Source of the DNA: T3Sed10-241 sp036796255
Lineage (GTDB): Bacteria; Bacteroidota; Bacteroidia; Flavobacteriales_D; Cryomorphaceae
Assembly (NCBI GenBank): GCA_036796255.1
Contig: DAIRDH010000026.1
Span: 1-44,956 of the forward strand
Length of the DNA: 44,956 nt
Direction of reading: 5' to 3'
Made by a program: the position numbers and the translations under genes. Within the stretch, counting starts at the first letter, position 1. The number at the start of each line of letters is the position of its first letter. Positions 35,901-43,393 of the stretch are shown here, in pieces. Below the pieces are notes generated by a model. That model had not been told where the DNA came from and ran no database searches. It saw only the letters and a program-made list of their open reading frames with translations.

Positions 35901-36271
35901 CCGCCATTGGAGTCGGCCTGTCGTTTGAGCTGCAGGGTGTTGAGGAGCTTGTCTTCTACCTCCGGGAAATGGCGGCCAATCATGCGCGAAGCTTCATCGT
36001 GAGAGATGATATCGCCCAGTCGAAGCAGTTTGAGTGCCGGGTAGGCAATGTATTTTCCGAAAAGGACGGCAAAAACCAACAATAGCGTAAAAAAGAGGGT
36101 GCGCCTCACGCCGGTCGAAAACTGCCCAAAATACTCGAGCAATACCGAAGCCAGAAATGCAGCCAAACCTATGGCTACGAAATAGATGGCGCCGCGTATC
36201 ATCAGATTTTGATAATACTTTCGGGTGAAGCTGTCCAGCTTTTTAATTAAGGCGTCGTACGTGTAATTCAT
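32918..36271 (-). CDS. DUF4175-family membrane protein with long charged coiled coil
   Basis: An 1117-residue protein. Three N-terminal hydrophobic segments lie at about 25-45, 58-78 and 155-172. Beta-rich extracytoplasmic domains follow to about residue 490, then several hundred residues of Glu/Lys-rich coiled coil (EELEKMEMGQEELEKELDRS and similar) and a Met/Gln/Gly-rich tail with the GKGKMSKMQEEMGKKLEQM segment. This matches the large Bacteroidota DUF4175 proteins. Function is unknown; the layout suggests a membrane-anchored structural or mechanical role. It is the first gene of a minus-strand operon with the RsbW-like gene, ybeY, mnmG and a methyltransferase. Confidence 0.88.
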   Translation of the reverse strand: MNYTYDALIKKLDSFTRKYYQNLMIRGAIYFVAIGLAAFLASVLLEYFGQFSTGVRRTLFFTLLLVFAVLFGKYIAYPALKLLRLGDIISHDEASRMIGRHFPEVEDKLLNTLQLKRQADSNGGDSSLLVASINQRIEALEPVPFSSAVNFKDNRKYLKYVLPPLILTALLLAIAPSVLKEGTQRLVAYNEEYIPVAPFSFEIENEKLETALNSNFVLRVKADGTYVPNEMRISIDGKLFRLKSEGGGHFSHTFRNVRSEVPFKLTAEGFYSNPHLLKVLPTPSIVDFDVKLEYPAYLKKSSETLSNTGNIKVPEGTNLSWLFRTENADHFYLAFTDTTLRLLPTQKSSFDYQRRARNAERYRVAATNDIVGGVDTLSYRIDVIKDAYPKIKVEAKADSTDERRVYFGGTISDDYGITELAFHYRMVRADGAAEDFRESVNINSQMAQEFFHFADFEKLEPKPGDRIEYYFEVWDNDGVNGRKSTRSDKKLYATPNKEELKTARKETAEQIKAELEKSIEEARELKKEIEELNKDLLQNNEMGWQEKKRLEDLLKKQKNMQQQVEEIQKKNKGKLQQQERYMEQSESIMEKQRMLEKLFDELMSDEMKEMYRKLEEMMEKMDQNQIREELEKMEMGQEELEKELDRSLELFKQMEVEAEFEQAMDKLEELAKKQEELAKESQEKNADKEALKEEQDKLNKEFDELKEDLKQLEEKNEELESPNDIPDTEEEQKEIDEAMDKSSEELGKDKPKKASESQQNAADKMQEMADKMKAAMEGGAQQQASEDMDALRALLENIIQLSFDQEGIMEELRGLNREDPRYTEMGRSQKKLQDDAKMVEDSLFALSKRVVQIQNIVNEEIGIINRNIETALEEIAERSTASANMRQQYAMTSFNNLALLLDEALQQMQQAMANQMPGTGNCENPGGAGKTPSKGKGKMSKMQEEMGKKLEQMQKAMEKGEKPGGNKPGMGNQGMSKEVAKMAAEQAALRREVEKMAQELNQRGKGEGKGLEDIAEKMEKTEKDLVNMEITPETIRRQEEILTRLLESEKAAREREYEEQRESEQPRAYEISNPEKYLEYNRRKAKEIELLRTVPPDMKPYYKERVNEYFLNFETSQ

Positions 36272-36320
36272 GTGTGTTGAATGTCCTCTCCTGCTTTCTC
36301 AATGTGCTAAGTTAACCAAA

Positions 36321-37157
36321 CTAGCGCTTCTTCTTCAGCTGTGCGAAGCAATATTTGCTCAAAGCCAACCTTCGCCCATCGGCTGTATTAACGCTGAGCC
36401 AGCCGGCTTCGTTGTGTGCGAAGCCCATTTTTTGGCAAAGCTTCACCATTTCATTCAGAGCGATAACCGGCGAATAGGTATTGAGCACGAGAAAGCCTCC
36501 GGGCTCGAGCAAGTTTGATGCCGTTTCTACAAGGCCTTCAAGCTTGTCTTCCAGCCGCCATTTGGCACCGCCTTTCGCACGGCCGTAAATGGGAGGATCC
36601 ATGGATATTCCTTTGTATTTATTCCCGCGCTTGAGCTCCCTTTCGGCAAATTTGAGGGCATCATCGCACACCCAGTGAATGTCGGAAGCATCGCTTTGTC
36701 GGGCATTTTCAGCCGCCCAGTTCACCACCGATTTGGATGCTTCCACATGGTATACCGAAGCGCCTGTTTTGGCGGCAGCGAGACTTGCAGCACCAGTATA
36801 AGCAAAGAGGTTCAGGTACTTATCGCCGCGCTTTAAATGTTTTTGGAGGTAAGCCCAGTGCTTTTCCTGCTCCGGAAATATCCCAAGATGCTTGTATGGC
36901 CCCGTTTTGCAGATCACTTTCCAATCGGCCTTTGGGCCAAAAGTGCAATGCCAGGTTTCGGGAAAGTTTGCCTTGACTTGCCATTGCCCCTTTGCGTTTT
37001 TGTCTTCGTCGAAACGGCCATCCGCCTGAGCGCGCCACTCATTTGCCGAAAGGCTGGGAGGTCCCTGGGCGAGCACCTCAGGCCGATCGACAATCACAGC
37101 GCCGAAGCGCTCCAGTTTGCGTCCGTTGCCAAAATCGATAAGGGCATAATCGAGCAT
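36321..37157 (-). CDS. Class I SAM-dependent methyltransferase (RlmI/RlmK-like)
   Basis: A 278-residue protein resembling the C-terminal catalytic part of 23S rRNA methyltransferases such as RlmI. The SAM-binding core is YLNLFAYTGAASLAAAKTGA, followed by HVEASKSVVNWAAENAR and the catalytic-region MDPPIYGRAKGG. The N-terminus lacks a PUA domain, so the substrate may differ from RlmI. It precedes the DUF4175 gene by 50 bp on the same strand and is divergent from gltX. Confidence 0.86.
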   Translation of the reverse strand: MLDYALIDFGNGRKLERFGAVIVDRPEVLAQGPPSLSANEWRAQADGRFDEDKNAKGQWQVKANFPETWHCTFGPKADWKVICKTGPYKHLGIFPEQEKHWAYLQKHLKRGDKYLNLFAYTGAASLAAAKTGASVYHVEASKSVVNWAAENARQSDASDIHWVCDDALKFAERELKRGNKYKGISMDPPIYGRAKGGAKWRLEDKLEGLVETASNLLEPGGFLVLNTYSPVIALNEMVKLCQKMGFAHNEAGWLSVNTADGRRLALSKYCFAQLKKKR

Positions 37158-37233
37158 TTAATTTTCTCCTCTTGCTTGTTGTGACAAATATAGCAGTTGC
37201 AGGCGCAAGGCAGGCCTTTTCGGCAAATCGGCT

Positions 37234-37241
37234 TATCTTTG
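37234..37241 (+). promoter_or_regulatory. -7 element of gltX-folB
   Basis: TATCTTTG fits TAnnTTTG exactly, 19 bp before the gltX ATG at 37260. No good -33 element was found. It supports 37260 rather than the in-frame ATG at 37197. Confidence 0.55.
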
Positions 37242-37259
37242 CAGCCCAAAATCAAGTTC

Positions 37260-38783
37260 ATGTCACAGAAACGAGTACGCGTACGCTTCGCCCCCAGTCC
37301 TACAGGTCCACTACATATGGGTGGAGTGCGCACCGCATTGTACAACTACCTCTTCGCTAAGAAGCAAGGAGGCGACTTCATATTGCGCATTGAAGATACG
37401 GACCAGAACAGGTTTGTGCCTGGCGCCGAAGCATACATTCGCGAAGCACTTGAGTGGTGTGGCGTGCTCCCCGACGAAGGGGTGAGCTACGGCGGAAAAT
37501 ACGGGCCTTACCGCCAAAGTGAGCGCAAGGAAATGTACCGCGCTTATGCCGATCAACTGCTCGACTCCGGGCATGCCTATTATGCTTTCGACACGCCTGA
37601 AGAGCTCGATGAAATGCGCGAGCGCCTCAAAAAAGCGGGCTCATCATCGCCACAGTACAATGCTGTGAGCCGTGAAGCCATGCGCAATTCGCTCACGCTC
37701 AGCGAGGCCGATGTAGCGGCTTTGATCGCTGCCGGAGAGCCTTATGTGATTCGCTTTAAAATGCCGCGCAATGAAGAAGTGAGGGTGCACGACCATATCC
37801 GCGGTTGGGTGGTGGTGAATACCCACCAGCTCGACGACAAGGTGCTTTTCAAAAGCGACGGCATGCCTACTTATCACCTCGCCAATATTGTGGACGACCA
37901 CACCATGGAAATCACCCATGTGATACGCGGTGAGGAGTGGTTGCCCTCGGCTCCGCTGCACGTGCTGCTTTACGAAGCGTTCGGCTGGGACAAACCAGAA
38001 TTTGCCCACCTGCCGCTGCTGCTTAAGCCCGATGGCAATGGCAAGCTCAGCAAGCGCGATGGCGACCGACTGGGTTTTCCCGTATTTCCACTCAATTGGA
38101 CTGACCCTGACACGGGTGAGCAAAGCAGTGGCTACCGGGAGCGAGGCTACTTTCCCGAAGCGTTTATCAATATGCTCGCACTGCTGGGATGGAATCCGGG
38201 CACACCACAAGAAATTTTCAGCCTGGAAGAGCTGGTCGAAGCATTTTCACTGGATCGCGTGGGCAAAGCCGGTGCAAAATTTGACCCTGATAAGGCGAAA
38301 TGGTTCAACCAGCAATACCTGCGCAATACGCCTGACGAATTGATAGCCGGCATGGTAGCCCCTTTTGCGGAAGCGAAAGGCTTTAAAAAAGACCCTGCAT
38401 ACCTTGCTGAAGTGTGCAGACTTATGAAAGAGCGGGCCTCCTTTACAGGCGAAATTGTGGAAGGCGGCATATACCTTTTTGAGGCGCCATCGCGCTATGA
38501 TGAGAACACCGTGTCTAAAAAATGGAAAGAAGGCACCGCTGCCAATATGAAGAAACTGCACCAGCGCTTTTCCAATGCCGACGCATTTAGCGCAAGCACC
38601 CTCGAGGCAGTTTTCAAGGCCTTTCTTGAAGAAGAAGGCCTGGGAATGGGTACTGTGCTGCCCAACCTGCGCCTGCTGATCACCGGCGAAGGCATGGGGC
38701 CTGGCATGTTTGACATTATGGCCTTGCTCGGCAGGGATGAGTCGCTTCAGCGCATGCAGAAAGGAATCGAAATATTGGGTTGA
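37260..38783 (+). CDS. gltX: Glutamate--tRNA ligase
   Basis: A 507-residue class I aminoacyl-tRNA synthetase charging tRNA-Glu. The HIGH motif appears as HMGG in FAPSPTGPLHMGGVRTAL and the KMSKR motif as KLSKRDG. The linker ILRIEDTDQNR and the WLPSAPLHVLLYEAFGW block are typical. The start is the ATG at 37260 (MSQKRVRVRF); a longer in-frame start at 37197 precedes the promoter. The stop overlaps the folB start (TGATG). Confidence 0.96.
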   Translation: MSQKRVRVRFAPSPTGPLHMGGVRTALYNYLFAKKQGGDFILRIEDTDQNRFVPGAEAYIREALEWCGVLPDEGVSYGGKYGPYRQSERKEMYRAYADQLLDSGHAYYAFDTPEELDEMRERLKKAGSSSPQYNAVSREAMRNSLTLSEADVAALIAAGEPYVIRFKMPRNEEVRVHDHIRGWVVVNTHQLDDKVLFKSDGMPTYHLANIVDDHTMEITHVIRGEEWLPSAPLHVLLYEAFGWDKPEFAHLPLLLKPDGNGKLSKRDGDRLGFPVFPLNWTDPDTGEQSSGYRERGYFPEAFINMLALLGWNPGTPQEIFSLEELVEAFSLDRVGKAGAKFDPDKAKWFNQQYLRNTPDELIAGMVAPFAEAKGFKKDPAYLAEVCRLMKERASFTGEIVEGGIYLFEAPSRYDENTVSKKWKEGTAANMKKLHQRFSNADAFSASTLEAVFKAFLEEEGLGMGTVLPNLRLLITGEGMGPGMFDIMALLGRDESLQRMQKGIEILG

Positions 38784-39133
38784 TGCAACGGATAGAGGTT
38801 AACGACATCAGGATTTACGCATTTCACGGCTGCCTGCCCGAGGAGGCAAAAATAGGCGGAGAGTACATTGTGCAGCTCTGGGTGGATGCCGATTACACAA
38901 AATCTTACACCACCGACGCCCTTGCCGACACGGTAGATTATGTGCAGCTCAACCGCATTGTGGCTGAGGAAATGGCCATTCGCTCTAAGCTTATTGAGCA
39001 AGTGGGCTACCGCATACTCACGCGCATAAAAGCCGAGAATGCGATGGTGAAACTGGCAGGAATACGCCTGCGAAAGCTCTCTCCACCCATCAATGGCAAC
39101 GTTGGCGATGTGGCCGTGGTCATGGAACTGTAA
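38783..39133 (+). CDS. folB: Dihydroneopterin aldolase
   Basis: A 116-residue T-fold enzyme of folate synthesis that cleaves 7,8-dihydroneopterin. The family N-terminus IEVNDIRIYAFHGCLPEEAKIGG and the DTVDYVQL segment, where the substrate-binding Glu/Tyr region begins, are visible; the C-terminal VRLRKLSPP-like block is present as IRLRKLSPPI. The ATG overlaps the gltX stop, so the genes are translationally coupled. FolE for this pathway is encoded in the light operon at 6822-7508. Confidence 0.92.
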   Translation: MQRIEVNDIRIYAFHGCLPEEAKIGGEYIVQLWVDADYTKSYTTDALADTVDYVQLNRIVAEEMAIRSKLIEQVGYRILTRIKAENAMVKLAGIRLRKLSPPINGNVGDVAVVMEL

Positions 39134-39169
39134 CCCCAATTCCATAAAAAGAGTAAGTCTATGTGTGAC

Positions 39170-39204
39170 GGAGCGGCTAATTTTAGTACTTTAGCGCTCC
39201 TTTT
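39170..39204 (+). terminator. Hairpin after folB, likely terminator
   Basis: GGAGCG-G-CTAA (39170-39180) pairs with TTAGCGCTCC (39191-39200) with one bulged G, followed by TTTT. It also overlaps a -7-like TACTTTAG (39187-39194) that could serve the tRNA-Cys gene starting at 39211. Confidence 0.55.
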
Positions 39205-39210
39205 CAACAG

Positions 39211-39281
39211 GGTCTCGTGGCCGAGTGGCTAGGCAGAGGTCTGCAAAACCTCGTACAGCGGTTCGAATCCGCTCGAGACCT
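39211..39281 (+). tRNA. tRNA-Cys (anticodon GCA)
   Basis: A 71-nt cloverleaf. The acceptor GGTCTCG pairs with CGAGACC (39274-39280), with discriminator T39281. The D arm holds GTGGCCGAGTGGCTAGGC, the anticodon loop CTGCAAA carries GCA, and the T arm AGCGG-TTCGAAT-CCGCT is perfect. No CCA is encoded. Confidence 0.95.
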
Positions 39282-39286
39282 CAAAA

Positions 39287-39319
39287 AAAACTCGCTATTA
39301 AAAAGTAGCGGGTTTTTTT
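39287..39319 (+). terminator. Terminator after tRNA-Cys
   Basis: AAAACTCGCTA pairs with TAGCGGGTTTT (one G-T wobble) around an A-rich loop, followed by a T run. Confidence 0.8.
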
Positions 39320-39348
39320 GTGCCTATTCGTTTAGGGAAACCAAACTG

Positions 39349-39439
39349 AGGTCTCGAGCGGGTTCGAACCGGTTCGAACGGCGAAGCCCTCACGCACACC
39401 TTTGAAAACAAACACTGTGTGTACTCCGCTCGAGACCTC
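39349..39439 (+). repeat. tRNA-Cys-derived structured repeat, unit 1
   Basis: A 91-bp element, 89 of 91 identical to unit 2. Its first 13 bases, AGGTCTCGAGCGG, and last 13, CCGCTCGAGACCT, are perfect reverse complements. The right end repeats the tRNA-Cys 3' end (TCCGCTCGAGACCTCA, 16 of 16). The left end is close to the reverse complement of the tRNA 3' end including the T arm (24 of 26). Inside is a perfect 18-bp palindrome, GTTCGAACCGGTTCGAAC, containing the T-loop sequence TTCGAA twice. A further hairpin has ACGCAC pairing with GTGTGT around the TTTGAAAACAAACAC loop region. No anticodon or D arm is recognisable, so it is not a normal tRNA. Function is unknown. Confidence 0.85.
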
Positions 39440-39445
39440 ATAAAG

Positions 39446-39479
39446 AAACCCGCAACTATTGTAGTTGTGGGTTTTTTTA
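39446..39479 (+). terminator. Terminator-like hairpin after repeat unit 1
   Basis: AAACCCGCAACTA (39446-39458) pairs with TAGTTGTGGGTTT (39462-39474), with one G-T wobble and a TTG loop, followed by a T run. It differs in sequence from the other two terminators, so it was not simply copied with the repeat. Confidence 0.85.
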
Positions 39480-39507
39480 TGCGCTTACATTTCATGGGAA
39501 TTCAGTA

Positions 39508-39598
39508 AGGTCTCGAGCGGGTTCGAACCGGTTCGAACGGCGAAGCTCTCACGCACACCTTTGAAAACAAACACTGTGCGTACTCCGCTCGAGACCTC
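39508..39598 (+). repeat. tRNA-Cys-derived structured repeat, unit 2
   Basis: Second 91-bp copy, 159 bp downstream of unit 1. It has two substitutions. One changes GTGTGT to GTGCGT, which turns a G-T wobble into a G-C pair in the inner hairpin, as expected for a structure kept by selection. It has the same terminal inverted repeats and palindrome as unit 1. Confidence 0.85.
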
Positions 39599-39602
39599 AA
39601 CA

Positions 39603-39640
39603 AAAAACCCAAAAATGAATTTTCATTTCGGGGTTTTTTG
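39603..39640 (+). terminator. Terminator-like hairpin after repeat unit 2
   Basis: AACCC with AAATGAA pairs with TTCATTT and GGGTT across a small internal loop, followed by TTTTTT. It ends the third tRNA/repeat-plus-hairpin block. Confidence 0.75.
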
Positions 39641-39695
39641 TTCTGCTACATTTCTGTCTCGAATGACAAAAAATTCTAAGTCAAGAAAGGTCATT

Positions 39696-40400
39696 TTATT
39701 TTCGGTAACCATCTCCGTCAGGCCTGCTTTCGTCATGACGCATTTCATCATTAGCCGCACTTCCGGAAACCTGAGCGATACGGTCAAAAACTACATAGAG
39801 CGCACAATAGGTAATCGGGATAGTGAATAGAATACCGATTCCAAAAGCAATAAGCCCGCCGAGGTTGAGAAAGGCAAGAACGATGACAAAACCGAAAAAC
39901 TTCCACCAGTTCTTGGTTACAATCTTGCGGCTCCACTCCAAATTGTCCCAGAAATTGTCATTGTAAAAAAGCACAAGGGGAATCGCGATTGTATATGCCA
40001 CAGCCAAATAGATGCCAGGAATGATCAACAAAATTGTACCAATAACAATGAGGACATTGGATACCAGGCTCAAAAGAATCAGGGGGCCGAATTTGTCAAA
40101 ACCTTTGAAGAAAACGGCGAAGTCAGTGTCTTGCCTTGTTTTGAGGTGATGCGCCATCATAAAAAACCCAGCGGCGAGTGGAGCACTTACCAGCAATGAG
40201 CCAAAGGGAATAAATGAAGCGATGGACAGAACTACAATATAAAGTACCGTAAAGCCCACGAATTCGCCCATTTTTAACTTAAAAAGGTCAAAACCCTCAC
40301 TGATGGAATCGCCTATGCTGAATTCATAGCCATTTGTGAGAATTTCATCAAGCCTGCGTCGTTCGCCATTTGAAGGGCCTGGGGTGTCAAGAATTTCCAT
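39696..40400 (-). CDS. Multi-pass membrane protein of unknown function
   Basis: A 234-residue protein with a soluble N-terminus (about 1-45; YEFSIGDSISEGFDLFK) and about five hydrophobic segments, for example VGFTVLYIVVLSIASFIPFG, LILLSLVSNVLIVIGTILLI and FFGFVIVLAFLNLGGLIAFG. A YxDNFWDNLEWSRKIV loop lies between helices. It resembles DUF975-like or GlpQ-membrane-domain proteins, but I do not recognise a specific family. The next gene upstream (40434-40691) also encodes a small membrane protein, on the same strand. Confidence 0.75.
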   Translation of the reverse strand: MEILDTPGPSNGERRRLDEILTNGYEFSIGDSISEGFDLFKLKMGEFVGFTVLYIVVLSIASFIPFGSLLVSAPLAAGFFMMAHHLKTRQDTDFAVFFKGFDKFGPLILLSLVSNVLIVIGTILLIIPGIYLAVAYTIAIPLVLFYNDNFWDNLEWSRKIVTKNWWKFFGFVIVLAFLNLGGLIAFGIGILFTIPITYCALYVVFDRIAQVSGSAANDEMRHDESRPDGDGYRK

Positions 40401-40433
40401 GTTTGGATGTTTTAATAGATGAGTGTGAGAAAA

Positions 40434-40691
40434 CTACTGGCCTGATGATGCGGCGAGTGCGAGTAAGGTAGCACCGAAAAGAGCAAATGCAATTGCAGAT
40501 AGCACAACGCTAATTAAAAGCCAAATAAGCGAAGCTTGAGCCCATGTTTTTTTGCTCGGGTGTGAGGTGCTGCTAAATGCCCAAACAAAATACATGATAA
40601 GGTTGACAATTGGAATAAAGGTGATTAAAATGGTTATAATCCAATCACCTACTGTGAGTGGCTTGTAAGCGGGTTCGGTTTGGTCGATCAT
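40434..40691 (-). CDS. Small two-helix membrane protein
   Basis: An 85-residue protein with two hydrophobic helices (WIITILITFIPIVNLIMYFV and LIWLLISVVLSAIAFALFG) joined by a short polar loop with SSTSHPSKKTWAQ. It resembles small stress- or DUF-type membrane proteins that often sit beside larger integral membrane proteins. It starts 90 bp from tRNA-Arg and ends 33 bp before the next membrane protein gene on the same strand. Confidence 0.7.
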   Translation of the reverse strand: MIDQTEPAYKPLTVGDWIITILITFIPIVNLIMYFVWAFSSTSHPSKKTWAQASLIWLLISVVLSAIAFALFGATLLALAASSGQ

Positions 40692-40745
40692 GGCAAAAAC
40701 TTTGATTAGGCTTCAAAGATGCTTTATTTTGAGCTTTTTCCAAAT

Positions 40746-40775
40746 GAAAAAACCCCGATTTGCATCGAGGTTTTA
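40746..40775 (-). terminator. Terminator after tRNA-Arg
   Basis: On the minus strand AAAACCTCGAT pairs with ATCGGGGTTTT (one T-G wobble) around a GCAA loop, followed by a T run. Confidence 0.75.
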
Positions 40776-40782
40776 TTTTTTG

Positions 40783-40856
40783 TGACCCGGGAGGGATTCG
40801 AACCCCCAACCGTCAGAGCCGAAATCTGATATTCTATCCAGTTGAACTACCGAGCC
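40783..40856 (-). tRNA. tRNA-Arg (anticodon TCG)
   Basis: A 74-nt cloverleaf on the minus strand. The acceptor GGCTCGG pairs with CCGGGTC (two G-T wobbles), with discriminator A. The anticodon arm TCAGA-TTTCGGC-TCTGA carries TCG, and the T arm GGGGG-TTCGAAT-CCCTC has one wobble. No CCA is encoded. Confidence 0.93.
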
Positions 40857-41039
40857 AATAAGCGAGCTACAAAGGTAAAGTCTTTTCATTGAATTGCAGC
40901 GTTCCTCCGCAGTTTTTGATTCTTAAAAACCAAGCCTGAAGGAAAAATAAACACCCGGGTATCTGGCAATGACGCTCAATTATATCATTTAGCCTTATTT
41001 TGCGTTATGAGATTTGAACCGCCGTTTGATACATTCACG

Positions 41040-43391
41040 ATGCGAACCTTATTCTTTATTCTTTCCTTTTTTGCGGCAAGCAATATTGCCATCTCACAAG
41101 TGCAGCAAGGCTCGTGGAGAGCACTGCTTAACTACAGCGAAGCACTCGATGTAGATGCGCTCGGGGATGAAATATATGTCGCAACCAAGAATGCCATTTT
41201 TATATACAACAAAACGGACAATGGCATTGAAAGAATTACGCGAATTAATGGCTTGTCTGACATTGGCATCGTAATGCTCAAGGCCGTTCCCGGGCTCAAT
41301 ACCATGATCGTGGGTTATGAAAACGGAAATATTGACCTTATTAGAAACCGTGTGATTACCAATGTGCCGGATTTGCGCAACAGCAGCATTCAAGGCAACA
41401 AAACGATAAGGCATGCGACGATAGGCCCGGAATTTGTCTACCTCTCTACTGGCATTGGTGTGCTGGCCTTCGATGTGGAGCGAAGGGAAATTCGCAATAC
41501 CTACCGCATAGTGGCAGCGGAAAACCTCAGCATCAATCAAACCGCACTCAATGGCAATGAGCTTTATGCAGCCACAAGCGAAGGGCTCTATGTTGGGAGC
41601 ATCGATACTGACCTTACAATTTTCAACAACTGGGAGATTGATCTCGGTATTCCCGATCCTTTTGGAAATGTAGCGCATTGTGAAGCACCGGGAGCTGTGA
41701 TCGCCATCAATCAATCGGGCATTCCGCAGCCTGGATTGTACATCAGGAATGAAGCGGGAACCTGGGAATTGCTCCAGGAATCTTCAGACATTGGTAGCCT
41801 CACTGTTACGCCTGCCGGATTGATCCTGACCACCACATTTGCCATCCAGGCGCGCGATGTCAACACATTGGATATTACACAGAACTTCTTGAATTACAAT
41901 GGAGAGACTGCCAGGCCCAGCAGTGCTTATGGCGAAGCGAATGGCCTGCTTTGGATTGCGGATATCAACCGCGGTTTGGTGCGTAGGGAAAAGAATGGCG
42001 CGGTACAATTCATCGCTCCCGATGGCCCAGGCACCAACAATTGTTTCCAACTGACTTTTGAAAGGAATGAATTGTGGGTTGCTTCCGGAGGCACTGATCG
42101 ACCCGGACTCTGGGGAAATCTGGACCGAAACAATGGCTTCTACCAGTACAAGAATGACCGCTGGACCAATTATACTACGCAAAGCCTACCATTTCTTGAA
42201 GAAGAACCCTTTCGGGACATAACTGATATACACCGCTTTGCAGAAAACGAAGAACGCATACTTGTCTCGTCCTGGTATAGTGGCGTGATGGAAATGCGCA
42301 ATGGGGAAGTTATAAATCATTTTACCACCGAGAATAGCAGCTTGAAAACGTGGGCCGGTAGGTCGCGGCCCGATGGCAAAGACTTTATTGGTTCTATTGG
42401 TTTTCAGGAAGATGAGGATGGAAATGTATGGATGCTCACCACGCGCAACGACAATCCCTTATCGGTGTACCAAGCCGATGGCACATGGAGGAGCATGATG
42501 CCTTTCATCCCAAGCGAGGCAGGAACAAGTGCTGCCATCTCACCTACTTCTTCTGCAACGCATATGATTATCAACCAGCAAGGCCATCATTGGATTCTGG
42601 TAAACAGGGAAGGCGTGGTGGTATTTGATCCGGGCGATGACCTTTCGGACCCTACACAGCGCCGGGCCCGAAAATTCACGGCCTCTTCGGGTGGTGGAGG
42701 TCTGCCAAGCAATGAGGTGTACTGTATAGCAGAAGATCTGGATGGAATAATCTGGGTGGGAACCAACGACGGTATAGGGGTTTTTTTCTCTCCATTTGAT
42801 GCTTTTTCAGAGAACCCCAGCGATGCCCGACCAATTCTCGTTGAACAGGGGGGCATATTCCAGCCGCTTTTCGAGAATCAACCCATTAGCGTGATTACAG
42901 TGGATGGCGCGAACCGCAAATGGGTGGGTACTTACGGATCTGGAGTTTTCCTTATGTCGGCTGATGGCACGGAGCAGTTGCGCAACTTTACAACTACCAA
43001 CAGCCCGCTGTTGAGCAACCGCATCAACGATATTGCCATCGACCCCGAAACGGGTGAGGTATATATCGCAACTGAAGAGGGTCTTATGGTTTACGGAGGC
43101 GATGCTTCGCAGGGCAGTTTTCAAAACGAATGTACCACGGTATTTCCCAATCCGGTGCGCGAAACCTACGATGGTCCCATATCTATAACAGGCCTCGTGC
43201 GCGACTCAGAGGTGCGGATCACCGATGTGCGCGGCAACCTGGTTGCTTCCGTAGTTTCAAACGGCGGCACCGCAGTTTGGGATGGACGCAACCAGAACAG
43301 GGAGCGTGTGGCTACCGGTGTTTATTTTGCGCTAAGCTCTGACCGCGAAGGCACTACTTCTTGCGTCAGCAAAATACTGGTGATCAAGTAA
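41040..43391 (+). CDS. porZ: PorZ-like type IX secretion component (beta-propeller protein)
   Basis: A 783-residue exported protein with a signal peptide (MRTLFFILSFFAASNIAISQ). Two-component-regulator-like propeller repeats follow, such as GDEIYVATKNAIFIYNK, GNELYAATSEGLYVG, DLDGIIWVGTNDGIGVFF and ETGEVYIATEEGLMVYGG. The C-terminus (VFPNPVRETYDGPISITG to SKILVIK) is a sorting-domain-like fold. Location directly before recO, with no gap to spare (2 bp), is where porZ sits in many Bacteroidota. In Porphyromonas, PorZ is part of the surface complex that attaches lipopolysaccharide to T9SS cargo. The ATG at 41040 is chosen over an in-frame ATG at 41007 because the signal peptide begins there. 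Confidence 0.85.
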   Translation: MRTLFFILSFFAASNIAISQVQQGSWRALLNYSEALDVDALGDEIYVATKNAIFIYNKTDNGIERITRINGLSDIGIVMLKAVPGLNTMIVGYENGNIDLIRNRVITNVPDLRNSSIQGNKTIRHATIGPEFVYLSTGIGVLAFDVERREIRNTYRIVAAENLSINQTALNGNELYAATSEGLYVGSIDTDLTIFNNWEIDLGIPDPFGNVAHCEAPGAVIAINQSGIPQPGLYIRNEAGTWELLQESSDIGSLTVTPAGLILTTTFAIQARDVNTLDITQNFLNYNGETARPSSAYGEANGLLWIADINRGLVRREKNGAVQFIAPDGPGTNNCFQLTFERNELWVASGGTDRPGLWGNLDRNNGFYQYKNDRWTNYTTQSLPFLEEEPFRDITDIHRFAENEERILVSSWYSGVMEMRNGEVINHFTTENSSLKTWAGRSRPDGKDFIGSIGFQEDEDGNVWMLTTRNDNPLSVYQADGTWRSMMPFIPSEAGTSAAISPTSSATHMIINQQGHHWILVNREGVVVFDPGDDLSDPTQRRARKFTASSGGGGLPSNEVYCIAEDLDGIIWVGTNDGIGVFFSPFDAFSENPSDARPILVEQGGIFQPLFENQPISVITVDGANRKWVGTYGSGVFLMSADGTEQLRNFTTTNSPLLSNRINDIAIDPETGEVYIATEEGLMVYGGDASQGSFQNECTTVFPNPVRETYDGPISITGLVRDSEVRITDVRGNLVASVVSNGGTAVWDGRNQNRERVATGVYFALSSDREGTTSCVSKILVIK

Positions 43392-43393
43392 GC

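Noticed and set aside
37158..37259. Origin of replication at the divergence point before gltX
   Set aside because: The gap is about 100 bp with no DnaA-box-like sequences; the strand switch alone is weak evidence.
39349..39598. Short CRISPR-like array
   Set aside because: There are only two copies of 91 bp with a 159-bp period and a terminator in the spacer, strong internal palindromes, and no cas genes.
39349..39598. Additional functional tRNA genes
   Set aside because: The ends match tRNA-Cys, but no D arm, anticodon arm or normal cloverleaf can be drawn on either strand.
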